Part shown: one piece after another, positions 40,881-51,166 of the stretch
Position numbering within the stretch: the stretch's first letter is position 1
How the letters are laid out: every line of letters begins with the position of its first letter
Assembly: GCA_021399435.1 (NCBI GenBank)
Contig: JAJTUP010000002.1
Coordinates: forward strand, 806,001 to 870,000
Origin: Diaporthe sp. PMI_573
Taxonomy: Eukaryota > Ascomycota > Sordariomycetes > Diaporthales > Diaporthaceae
Direction: 5' to 3'
Length of the DNA stretch: 64,000 nucleotides
Made by a program: the position numbers and the translations under genes
The notes under the pieces: model-generated
The model's input: the letters and a program-made list of their open reading frames with translations, nothing else
What the model was told of the DNA's origin: nothing
Databases searched by the model: none

Positions 40881-42933
40881 CTTTGGGATAGGACCTTCAA
40901 CGTGAGTAAAACTCTAACGTTGCAAGAGAAGGGGTAAGTTGCGGAGATGTTACTGGGGACAAGTGCCATGAGCTGGGGAAAACAACCATCTTTATTGACT
41001 CCAGGAAATCTCCAGATTACGTGAAGTCCCAGTTTACTTGGAGTGACCTGCAAGGAGCTTCCGGGTCGAGAGTCTTGGTCTGGATCCGCCGCTGTGGGAT
41101 GATGTGGGATCGTGGTCTCCAGTAGCCTCACTTTGTTGGTGGCCCACCTCGGGGCCGCGAGGTGGCTCCTCACGTTGCTGGGTGGCATCAGAAGAGAATA
41201 GCACGATTTCTGCAGCCAACGTCATGTCCTTAAAGGCGGACTTGGCTGTCCGCGGTGCAGTCGGCTTGCCACAATATACCCGAGCCGTTTGAGTCAGTTC
41301 GGTGCTTCTACTTGTTCTTTGCTTCAAAATCTGAACGCCACCGTCATAGACCGCTCATCGACCACGTGTTCTCAGCAACCAAAAAGGACAGGCAACAGTC
41401 AGCCGCACTATGGTAGTTATCGCATTATCGTCAAGCGTGTTGACATATTCCTAAACGGTAGGCCTGCCTTGGTCGCTCTCAGTCTCCTTGAATAACCCTC
41501 GGCACCGAGGTACCTGCCAGCTACTTGGGTACTTGGTTGACTGCATCTATCCGAGATAAGCATGCATGAAACGGTGAAGCAGGCGGAGCGCGAAAAACAT
41601 CCCAGAAAGCTCAAAAATGATGAGATTTCCTTGGAATATCAGAATTACGGTCGTGGGAAATGCGGCTCTGGTGTGGGTCCCGCAAAGGAGTCCGGCCCAC
41701 GGCCCGCGGCGGGTTGCTCGGCATTCCACCGAATCCACCAAATAGTTTTGACGTGACGTTGATGCCGCTGAATTACTCGGTGATGTTCAGGGTCCACCCA
41801 CGTTTCCGTCTGAGAGCACGACGTCACTTGCGAAAAATCGTCGAAGAAAACGTGTTTCAAGACTGTCTAACCCGCCTAATGAACTCCTGCAAGATGCGGC
41901 CGTGGGTGGTATAGTTCGTTGCGTTTGGACGAGCCGGGAATAGTGACAAGCCCGGGCACGGAGCCTCCGGATCTGAGTATCTCTTGGCAAATCAGATGCA
42001 CCATACCTAAGTAGTAGTAGAGAGCCGCAAGGCTGTCTAGAACACGACGCACGCTCACCACCCTCCGTACAACAACAAGAAAACACATGGTTGATCAAGG
42101 TACGCTCAGCCGCTCCGCAGAAAGGCTTTAGCGAGTGGTCGCGAAAGGTCGGTAGATCCGTCCCTGGCTTGAAGGAGCCAACAAGATTGAGATATTTTCA
42201 GCTCAAAACGGAGGCGGTGCATAACTACGCCCAATTAGGAGTGTTGATGCCCAGGCTGCTGAATTTCTCGCGCCTTTGTCTTGTGCCGAATGCTACTTGC
42301 TGTCGACCACCGTATGAGTCCCCTGGCCTCGCCAGCTCGCCGTTTCTGAACTGGGTCCACGCCTTCCCAACGTCGTTCTCTGGCTCTCCGTATCTCCAGA
42401 TGTTTCCCAGACTTCCCCTTCTCCCACACTTGCCCCCTTTGTTCGATCTCGCGTCCCCCCATTTCCCCAATCCCCAGCTCTCCGCAAGCAAGCCTGCATG
42501 CATATGCACTTCGAACAGGTCATTGTTCGAGAAAATGCTTCCACATGGCAACAGCCCACTGCGGCATGGGTCGCCCTTTTCTAGGGGCGGCCGTGACGAA
42601 TTTGTAAATCACCCCAGAACATATCGGTCCTATTTGATACCGCCTCTCTACGACAAGCATTGGCATTGATATCGACCACCAATCACGCCATCAATCTCTT
42701 GACTTTCCTTTTTTTTCCAAGACTGGTAGCGGGACACTATAGATCTTGAGAAGTCAATGCGGCTTAAGCACGTAAGCATCGATCGCGGATGAAGCATGGA
42801 CGTGAAGATCTTTTGTCTGAGACACCAGTCTTGCGAAATCATTGTCAAATCTATTCATGCTGGTCCACCTTGACAGAATACGTCCAACCAGTCTGCCAAC
42901 CTATCAAAACAGGCGACATCTGGGGAGACCCTC
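40881..42933. other. Gene-free stretch of 2 kb
   Basis: The promoter of the MFS gene lies at the left end. A 192-codon frame at 42091-42669 (+) lacks an ATG at its 5' end and any motif. Nothing else is supported. Confidence 0.4.
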
Positions 42934-44004
42934 TTAAGCATTTACCTCAAGTCCAACCAACTCGTTGCTCACGCTCCACAACTTCTCCTCCCCCTCGGGG
43001 TCATAAGCCCACTCAGCATACCCAGCAGCAAGATTATCAACCCCACTGTTATCCTTGGACTCTACCTTGCCAATGACACAGCAGTCCTCACAAAACACTC
43101 CGCCTCTACCCTCTAGATCGCGTGCCGTGGCTGCCCAGATGGTCGTCGCACATCCCTGCTCCGGGCTCTTCATGTAGTTCTGAACCGTGTCCAACCCCTT
43201 GACCGCCTCCATCATCTCTGGCACGTACTTCTGCAGCGGCGTCGCGATGCCGCCCGGCATGAGCGAGTACGCATGAATGCCCTGGGACGAGTAGATACGG
43301 TCGATGTGGTTCGCCATCCAGATGTTAGCAGTCTTGGAATTGCCATAGGCTTTCCAGGGCTCGTAGTTCCCCGGCTTAGCGAGGTTGATGTCGTCGAGGA
43401 CCACGGCACTATTTCGGTGGGCAGAGCTGCTGACGTCGACCACACGGGACGCGAATTCCGGCGAGGCTTTGGACCCTGCGATCAAGAGATCCTTGAGATT
43501 CTGGAAGAGGTGGAAATGCGCAAGATGGTTGGTTCCGAACTGAGACTCGAACCCGTCTTTGGTGAGCTCGCGCGTAGGAACGGCCATGATTCCGGCGTTG
43601 TTGATTAGAAGGTTGACTTGTGACTCCCTCTTTTTGATCTCGTCGGCGAACCCTTTGACGCTCGCGAGGCTTGTCAAATCAAGGTCAAGTAGGCGAACCT
43701 TGTCTTTGGTCTTGGGGTCGTTGAGTACTGATGACAGTGCTTCTCGTGCGCGTTCAATGCTGGCTCCCCGGACGCCGCCGTAAACGATACATCCCGCCGC
43801 GGCCAGAGCTTCGACTGTCGGAACACCAATGCCTGATGAGCAACCGGTCACGACTGCCACCTTGTTGTTGAGAGATCCGTCGAATCGGCTCTCGTCTTTG
43901 AGGATCTGCACACCAGTTGGTCGAGAATCGCCTGGGCCGGCTAGGTTCTCTCGTTTATGAACCTCTTCATACTTGCTGGGTAGAGTGAATGGTGGTCCCG
44001 TCAT
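42934..44004 (-). CDS. Short-chain dehydrogenase/reductase
   Basis: NAD(P)-dependent oxidoreductase of the SDR superfamily, 356 residues, one exon; the fungal retinol dehydrogenase/WWOX-like group. The Rossmann motif VAVVTGCSSGIG is at about 49-60, the NNAG motif (LINNAGIM) at about 132-139, the catalytic Ser in VVDVSSSAHR, and the catalytic Tyr/Lys in YGNSK. SLMPGGIATPL is the standard post-catalytic PG block. An N-terminal ~45-residue lead (KYEEVHKRENLAGPGDSRPTGVQILKDE) precedes the core. No signal or membrane helix. The substrate could be a small alcohol/ketone or a secondary metabolite; nothing next to it narrows this. Confidence 0.9.
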   Translation of the reverse strand: MTGPPFTLPSKYEEVHKRENLAGPGDSRPTGVQILKDESRFDGSLNNKVAVVTGCSSGIGVPTVEALAAAGCIVYGGVRGASIERAREALSSVLNDPKTKDKVRLLDLDLTSLASVKGFADEIKKRESQVNLLINNAGIMAVPTRELTKDGFESQFGTNHLAHFHLFQNLKDLLIAGSKASPEFASRVVDVSSSAHRNSAVVLDDINLAKPGNYEPWKAYGNSKTANIWMANHIDRIYSSQGIHAYSLMPGGIATPLQKYVPEMMEAVKGLDTVQNYMKSPEQGCATTIWAATARDLEGRGGVFCEDCCVIGKVESKDNSGVDNLAAGYAEWAYDPEGEEKLWSVSNELVGLEVNA

Positions 44005-45382
44005 CTTGGTTGAAATTCGTCCTAAGCGATTGCTTCAATTATATCGAAATCAGTCTTCTTTCGTGTCTTCTAGTCCAGTTGATGCAGTGAGGATACTGTG
44101 TTTGGGATGATTACAATTATGAAGTATGGGACTTGCAAGCTTATAGGCAGAGCGAGGCAAGCCATCACCAGCCCAGCGTTCAGACACAAAGGCAGCTACG
44201 TCTCTTGGGCTCACGATATCTGCATGTCATACGGGCTTTCGGCCGGATTTTAGGGCAGATTTGCCAGACCGACAGATCTCAAACTTTATTTTCAGCTGCA
44301 CGACGGCTCACGGTGCGTAGGTGAATTTCAGTACACCGGGCGGACCGGGAAGTTACTAGAGCGCCCAGGTGGACCATGCGGCCGCTACGGACGCGTGCGG
44401 CCGCATATCCGCACTCACCCGTCGGAGTTAATGCACCCTTTGTTGAGCCAAGACCTAAACTCCAGTCCATACCGCAGCTTTATATCCGTCTTTGGAATCC
44501 GGCATGAATCAATACGAACCACCTCTAGAATCGCGTTTTCTTCTGTGTTCACTGCATTCACGTTCAACGTCAGATCTGGGGAGGCTTGGAGAAGCAGAAT
44601 CGTTCCTTGGGTAGTTATGGCGCTAAGCCCGGCAATGTTCTTCAGTATGACAACAAGAGACTGCACCCATTTGTCTCTTCACTACCTGCTACATCTTTCC
44701 CCGTCTTCCTATCCAACATAACTCCAGAGTCGATCGTCGGAGGAGCAAACATCTGATTACAAACAAACTGAGTTTCATATGCTTAAGTAGTGAGTATATA
44801 TGGTAAATAGTCCCATATACGCTAACATGCACCGCCTAAGTATGTCGAATGTCCGTTACTCTGATGGAATGCCCCCCCTCACCCAAAAGACGCTTCTCCA
44901 TTGGCATCCACGAGCGGGATATGCGGGTCATTTCCGACCCTGTCGTGGTGACGGTAGGCATATAAAATTCTGCCGCCGAGTAGCTGCAGTATCGAGGCGT
45001 TGTCGAGATCGGTTGTCCTATGCCGAAAATGTGTCTGCGGTCCAATTCACAACCACCTTTTGGTAGCAGATGACCCTGGGGCTGGCTTACTGATTACTAG
45101 CCCTTAAAATCTCGCTGATATCAGTCCATGTCAACCCAAATTTTCCAGAGTAGGACCAACACATCGCACCTACGACAGCCTCGTTCTCGTCCTCGCAGCC
45201 GAATGCCGCCATAAAGTCGTTCAGTTTTTAGGTGGTTTCGTTTTTAATCCGTGTACGTACGCTTCTTAAGCAGTATGTAGGCAGGCCCTTCATACAGTGG
45301 TAAACGCTTGAACACCCAGGGTTTTTCTTTTTTTTTTTTAAACAAAAGAAAAGAAAAGAAAACAATGCTGATAACAGTAGGT
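44005..45382. other. Intergenic with a possible small-protein relic
   Basis: About 1.4 kb. Minus-strand reading from about 44735 to 44415 gives two protein-like pieces in different frames (MFAPPTIDSGVMLDRKTG and later ILEVVRIDSCRIPKTDIKLR), suggesting a small gene with a frameshift; I cannot name it. A T-run followed by (AAAAG)-like repeats lies at about 45324-45364. Confidence 0.3.
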
Positions 45383-45974
45383 TTAGAATACGATTGTGGC
45401 ACGTGGCCCAGGAAACATAGACAGCCTTGTGACAGCCGCACAGACAGTGTAGGTTAGTTCACCCGCGAAATGGCCAACAGGTAATTCTACGACGGCATTG
45501 GGCCCGAACAATTCAACATGTTTCCCGAATCCGCGGGGAATCCCTAGAATTGTCAGTTTGACGAGATGAGGATGAATCGAGTTTGCGATCAATTTATCAA
45601 ACCATAGCATGGTAGCCAGCAGCCCTGTAGCAGAAACCTGAGACAAAGGTGAAAAGAACTTCTGGCAAGACTCAAGAGTTAGAGTCAAGTGCAGAGAGGA
45701 TCAGCCAGTCGTCAAGCCTAAACCCAGCTCGATTGATTCGGCGGCACCGAAAACGGAGGAAAACACTGATCATTGCGAAACGAAAGTGAATGATTGAAGA
45801 AGCATAGAGATCAGGCTGGCGGTTGTCTGAGAAGTTCACATCTCTTCTGCGATACCTGGAAGTTGTCATGATTAGGACGTCTTCAAATTTCTGCACTGAT
45901 GTAGACATTGCTCTTGACAAAATTGAGAAATCTTTTGGACATTGGGAATAGAAGCAGACAATTACGTCCAGCAT
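45383..45974 (-). pseudogene. Relic of a Pth11-like / rhodopsin-domain membrane protein
   Basis: Two overlapping minus-strand frames together read as the N-terminal part of the fungal rhodopsin-domain (Pth11-like GPCR-type) family. The first (45974-45672) gives DVNFSDNRQPDLYASSII and VFLRFRCRRINRAGFRLDDWLILSAL, the family's TM1-TM2 signature. The second, in another frame (45688-45383), gives GFGKHVELFGPNAVVE and ELTYTVCAAVTRLSMF, the loop-TM3 signature. The frame breaks between them without convincing splice sites, and the protein stops after TM3, next to a T-run and AAAAG repeats at 45324-45364, so the remaining four helices are missing. Family members sense extracellular signals, some during appressorium formation. 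This copy is most likely dead. Confidence 0.65.
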
Positions 45975-46902
45975 GTTGGAATGCGGCGCAATGGGCGCAA
46001 TTTACTTAAAACATACATAAACCCCAGCAACTCCCAACTCTGCAGGCTCCGGAGGTCCGTAAATAACTTTGGTGGTAGTTCTGAACAGAATGACATGCTC
46101 GAATCCGCCAAATTGACATTGACATCTCTAGGGTGTCATTCGGCGGCACAGCATCGGCATTCTGATTGCATCTAGAGTTCGCTTGCAGTTCTGTCTTCGT
46201 TCATTGGGTAACCTGAGCCAGGATGAGCGGGCTTGGTTGTCAAATGCATGACTTTGCTTCGCCGATCAGTGGTACGCCACAGACTATTTCGGGCCACACT
46301 GTATTTTGATTTACCGATTGAGTTAATTACCCTGTGCCTACGAGCCACCGCCAGTTGCGATTGCTAGCCATGAAACCCCTCGGTTACATGAAATTTGAGA
46401 ACGCTTCCTAAATAGCTCTTGGTGGGAGTCCAGTTGATGCCTTCTATTTCTACGGCACTTATTTAGCCTCATGTCCGCCTTCCCCAACAGTAAGTGACAA
46501 TTACCGAGTAAGCGCTCATTAACTAGTCCAATATAGCTCCAGAGTCTCATGGCTGCAGGCCCTCTAGACCCAACACCTGCATTAATGCATATGCTCTTAA
46601 TACAATCAACTAATCATCACGCCGGAACTGTTGCCACCAACGACCAACAAGAATTTGTTTGTGTGCTTATTGGCTCGTAGATTTTGACGTGGTTCAGCAT
46701 CCATTAGAATGCCCTGTAAAACGCTGTGACCTTGAGGGTTTCATTGCATTGTGGCGGCGCAGCCCGCAAGAGATTGCTTTCACCAGGAATCCATATATCG
46801 CCTGTTTTCCCCCGGGAATATTCACTTATAATCTTGTCGCAGTCTGACTTCTTGTTCGTCCGACCCTGTCTTCTTGACCATATCCACCAGCTACTCGTGA
46901 GC
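45975..46902. other. Intergenic, promoter of the alpha/beta hydrolase
   Basis: About 930 bp with no supported gene. Confidence 0.5.
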
Positions 46903-47910
46903 ATGTCTTCCTCAACGCTCCCTACACTTGTCCTTGTGCCCGGCGCGTTCGGTACCCCCGCTGGGTACGACAAGCTCTTGCCGCATTTTGAGGAGGCCGG
47001 ATTGATCGCTGTCCCTGGGCCCTACCCAAGCTGTAATCCTGCCGATCCCGCGTCGGCGACCGCCTCGGAAGACATCAGATCCCTTCGCCAGAACGTCTTG
47101 CTCCCTCTCATTGAACAAGGAAAGGACGTTGTCATCCTTGCTCACTCATATGGAGGTGTCGTTGCAGGAGGCGCAGCCAAAGGTCTTGACAAAACGACGC
47201 GTCAGAGCCAAGGCCATGCCACCGGTGTTCTTGGTTTGATCTACGTGGCTGGGAATATCACGCTCGAAAACGAGTCTCTACTTGAAGCTGTTGGAGGTGC
47301 TTATTAAAGCTTTCTGGATAGAGCATGCATTTCGCTTATCTCTCTATCAAATCCAGAAAGGCATGAGAGTGGATCTCCCATCCTTAAGTAACTCTATGCA
47401 TACAAAGATCCAATCTCATGAAAGAAAGGATAGACACTGGTGCCTTGGGTCTCACAGAACAACACTTATCCTCCTTTCATCAAACTGGACAAGGTATGCA
47501 CAAATATAATCGTCTGTGTCATAAATAAGAGCATCCTACTGATTTGCAGCCCGCAGCCTTCGAAAGATCTGGCTCTGATCGAGCCGGCTATGGACATCCT
47601 CTATAATGACTGCGACTCGGCAAGAACTTCAGAGCTGGAAGGCCTTATGCTTCCTCATGCCAATCTAGCGTTTGAGACTAAGGCCTCAGCACCGGCCTGG
47701 GCTGATCATGGCTTTGACGGGAAGAGAGTGTATGTGCGTACTCTGTTGGACTGCTGCAATCCTTCTGTGCTGCAGGATATGTGGTTGCAAAAGTCAAGCG
47801 TTCAGTGGGATGTCGTTGACTTCCAGACTGGGCATATGCCGTTTGAGAGTCAGCCTCAACAACTGGCTGCACAAATCATCAAGTCGGTCAAGGGCTTTGT
47901 GGCTGTATAG
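46903..47910 (+). CDS. Alpha/beta hydrolase, apparently interrupted
   Basis: AB-hydrolase-fold protein of the fungal AB_hydrolase group. LVLVPGAFGTPAGYDKLLPHF is the oxyanion/N-terminal block, VILAHSYGGVVAGGAAKG carries the nucleophile elbow (S-Y-G-G), and the C-terminal FQTGHMPFESQPQQLAAQI carries the catalytic His. Intron 47494-47556 is normal (GTATGC...CGCAG). Between 47304 and 47470 the frame is broken by TAA. Removing 165 nt between two CTTAT copies (47300-47304, 47465-47469) restores VGGAYPPFIKLDKPSKD exactly, which looks like an insertion with target duplication. The alternative is an intron 47290-47457 with a poor GTTGGA donor, giving 258 residues. The gene may therefore be a pseudogene or carry a newly acquired intron. 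Confidence 0.75.
47305..47469. repeat. 165-nt insertion-like segment flanked by CTTAT
   Basis: The segment breaks the hydrolase frame. Direct CTTAT copies flank its core, and an imperfect inverted repeat (about 47308-47324 against 47342-47362, sharing CTTTCTGGAT / ATCCAGAAAG) lies in its left half. No GT-AG pair removes exactly this segment. It is consistent with a short non-autonomous element or an introner-like insertion, but its ends are not clear terminal repeats. Confidence 0.4.
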
Positions 47911-48722
47911 TCGATCATATTACTTGATTTCCTGTCTCTGACTACTTGTATTATGTGTCATGACAGAAACAGGGCGTCTAATGAAGCGCGAATGGATCAC
48001 GTAGCAAATGTAATGAAGAGCCATTTTCGGTGTCCCCTTTAAGTTGTGGGCAGTCCTCGATATCTTAAAAGATGTGAGCATATTTAGAGCAATTCGGAAA
48101 CGATGAGGAATTGTGGACCTTCCTTACCATCACTGTTTATCAAAACATTCAGCGTGTTGCCACCGCGTGTCAAGCGGGCACAGAGGGAAATTTGGAATGC
48201 ATTTCAGCTGCAGCTGTGGAGGCAAAGGGCAGGATCCTTATCCTGACACTCAGGGGAAGAAGTGCGGCTCAGAGGATCCAACAAAGGTATGAAGTCTTCA
48301 GCTTCGGCTTGGCGGTGACACATGCCCACTCCTTCACAAATCAAACTGTCCACATGCCCATCCTCCGCAGATCACATACACGCTCACGATGTCCATGGGC
48401 ACGCCTCACACCTCCACGTCTTGAGGAATGGGGCGGATGCTTAACGTCTGACTGTGTCTTGGGCGGCAATGACGGCAATGCAGTATGATGAGGCGAGGAT
48501 GTGGCCCCGGTGATTCTGAATCTCAATTGTAAAATTCAAGATCGCTCAGCACTGGGAACGAGGAGCTGTCGTGGTATAAAACCCTCTGCGTACGTCGCCG
48601 GACAGGAATTTTGTTCCCAGGTGTCCTCCAGTTCTCCAGCATTCTTTTCCACTGGCAATCATTCAACACACGCACTCTTCGCTTAAAAGGATAAACCAAA
48701 CCTCGTCCTAATATCTTCCACA
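47911..48722. other. Intergenic, promoter of the Cys-rich secreted protein gene
   Basis: About 810 bp. TATAAA at 48575-48580 lies about 145 bp before the start codon. No other gene is seen. Confidence 0.5.
48575..48580 (+). promoter_or_regulatory. Putative TATA box
   Basis: TATAAA about 145 nt upstream of the secreted cysteine-rich protein ATG; spacing leaves room for a typical fungal leader. Confidence 0.4.
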
Positions 48723-49162
48723 ATGAGACTCTCGCTCGCTACGCTCTTCATCGCCGTCGTGGCCGTCTCAGCTCTTCCAAGCAGTGCGTTCATCCCCTCC
48801 ACCCTTTATCCTTTCTCTTTTACTACAGGTCTTCCATATTGCCCTCACAACTCCTACTCATCAATCAAACTGGGTCTGCAAAAACACTGACGTGCCATGC
48901 AGCGCCCCTCCAGAAGCGCGCGAACTGCGGCAATGGCGATTTTGACCTATGCTGTGACTTCGACACGGGCTGCCGCTCCGCGAGCACCTGCCTGCTGGAG
49001 TGTTCGACAGGTGATGTCGGCGGCGACCTTGGATGCATTGCTGGTAAGTTCACCTGGGTTCGGGGCCTTGAGAAAGCGAGCAGGACCGTGTGAGTAAATG
49101 CTGACGTGTTGTGTGGCGTAGCTTGCAACACGACCTGTCCGGAGGAGGAGGAATGTCCATAG
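48723..49162 (+). CDS. Small secreted cysteine-rich protein (effector-like)
   Basis: Three exons, 48723-48783, 48903-49043 and 49122-49162, give 80 residues. Both introns have good signals (GTGCGT...CTGAC...GCAG and GTAAGT...CTGAC...GTAG) and phase-1 junctions that keep the frame; no single frame shows the gene. The signal peptide is MRLSLATLFIAVVAVSA. A short pro-segment ends in LQKR, a Kex2-type site, so the mature peptide would start at Ala27 with about 54 residues. It has ten cysteines (29, 37, 38, 44, 50, 54, 65, 69, 73, 79), including a CC pair, which is the layout of disulfide-knotted fungal secreted peptides. The C-terminus is acidic (PEEEECP). I recognise no named family. Roles in host interaction or antagonism are inference only. 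Confidence 0.82.
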
Positions 49163-51166
49163 GTTTCTATAGAGTGGGAACGATGGGGAAGGTGAGAAAG
49201 CAGAGCTCTCTCATGTCAAACGCATGTGCATGGCATTCGTGAGGTGGAGCAGGATTGGGGAACTGTGTAGGAGATCCCGGGGTGGACCTCGAGTAGGATT
49301 TGGCGCAGAGCTAGGGGGATACAGTAACTCATAACACTCTGTCTATGGAACATTCATTGGAACTACAAAGAAGCGTCCAGAGTATCCAGTACTTCATTAG
49401 ACCTAAAATATTCGGCCCGTGAACGGATCCACCTGTTACTCCGCAGGCGCTAAAGTCACTTAGACGAAGCATACTTGTCCAGTATTGTTGTATTACTAGC
49501 GGGAAAGATCGAGATAACGGCATTGGTCATATTTCGAAATGTGAACATCTTCAGAACGACTTTTACCGACAACATGCCTTGTCTACACCGCGACGAAGCA
49601 GATTTGAGTTATTCCTCGTTCCATGTCTCTCAAGGCAGTCGACCAACCGACCAAGCTGTGCCACGTTGATCTGTAACTGCCGTCGACTCTAGAAGTGTGG
49701 AGTGCAGCACTGAGACAAGTTTAAATTGCCCAAGGGCGACACATAATAGAGAGGGTTTCACAATTGCAAGCTTCGAAATTAACTCAAGGTTTACATGTCG
49801 AAACAGATTCCTGGCTTTGATGTATCGCCTCCTCCAACACAGTGTATCTGGCACCAGATGGACATGTATAGATCAGAGAGCAATAGAGAAGTGTGCCTGT
49901 GTGTGTGCGCTTATGTGTGTGCTTGTGTGAGTTGCATCTCGAAGTTGTCACGAAGCAGGGGGTCCACTATTGTGATGCTCTATTGTATCATAAAAGGGAT
50001 TCGATATGCCACGCTGGAAATTCTGACAAAAGGCCATGTTATCATATTTATGCCAATCCTCCGGCACCAATTGAACAGCCCTGTGGGATGTCTGTGTCTG
50101 AAGTGGTAACAGTTCATGGACAAATCAGAAAACGATCGCGAATTCCTGCTAGTCAGCGCCCATATCGCCACTCGTGCGGGTCAGCAGCTGCCAAGTGGCC
50201 AGTGGAAAGACTGACAACACCAGCGCCAAGCTTCGTGCTTCAAAACCCAGAGAGAACCCCACCGTTCGGGCCAAGGTAGGAAAATATTTGTCCGCTCCAG
50301 CCATCGTGGGGCGCATCTCTGTTTCCTCATGGTCTAGAAGAGGTAGAAATCTAGAAGGACTTTTAAAGACATTGAACATGGCAGACATGGTGTAAGACGT
50401 GCATGAGCGCCTTGGCAAATTTCGCTTCGGGCCTCCAGGCTGCAGCCAAAAGACAGTGATAACGATGCCAGCGTGTCGGGTGTGCGTCCGGGAGGGCTGC
50501 CGAGCCTATTCCGTATCCGAGCACTCGGCCCGCCTGAAGGATTCTCGCTTGCTTAGTTGGCGCATGGGAGTTTATACTGGCCCAATAGAATGCGTTCACC
50601 GCTGCGAAAGACGGCCCTCGAATAATATCCTGAGTCGAGTTGCCGTCGCTATTCCGGGGTGAAGGGAGAGAGCGCATAGCGAAATTCATCCTGCGATGAA
50701 AAAATGATGAGAGTACGTCGTACACAGCTATACTTTTGCCTCGTTCCAAGTACCGCGAGCCTTTCCAGATATTGTGTTATCGTACACTAGAGGGCATGGC
50801 ATACCTAGCTGCATATGCTGGGAATATCGGAGCTAGCGGCCCAGGGGACCAGCCTAGAACACGGAGACACCTTGCATGGCGAATTGAGGACATGGCCCGA
50901 TTATACGCTATGCAAGTCGTACATCCGTACTGGTGAAGTTCCGCCTATAGACCGAGGTCTCGGACTTGGCCCGCTCTCACCGTTGAAGCGGTGGGGTGAG
51001 GGACATATATATAACATGAAGCACGCGATGTGAATTCCCACGTCTTGATTGACTAGACCGCTGGCTAGGACTTCTCTGATCTCGGCCCGTTGCCCCTTCT
51101 CGGTGTACTTTTAGTCTCCTTGCGTCCTCGTGAAGCCTTCACCTCACCCCATCGCCATTGCACGAG
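49163..51166. other. Gene-free stretch of 2 kb
   Basis: Contains a TG-rich microsatellite-like run at about 49891-49930 and TATATATA at 51005-51012, about 155 bp before the GMC gene. A minus-strand frame at 50152-50395 reads protein-like but has no family match I know. Confidence 0.4.
51005..51012 (+). promoter_or_regulatory. Putative TATA box of the GMC gene
   Basis: TATATATA run about 155 nt before the ATG at 51167. Confidence 0.35.

Noticed and set aside
36195..41000. Idea that the carboxylase pair plus MFS transporter form a secondary-metabolite cluster
   Set aside because: No polyketide synthase, NRPS, terpene synthase or pathway transcription factor is visible within the window, so only the two-subunit enzyme is claimed.
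42091..42669. 192-codon plus-strand frame
   Set aside because: Begins at a TTG, Pro/Ser-rich in a CT-rich stretch, no recognisable domain.
50152..50395. Possible small minus-strand protein of about 80 residues
   Set aside because: Reads moderately protein-like with an internal hydrophobic stretch, but no homology known to me, no clear promoter and no splice partners.
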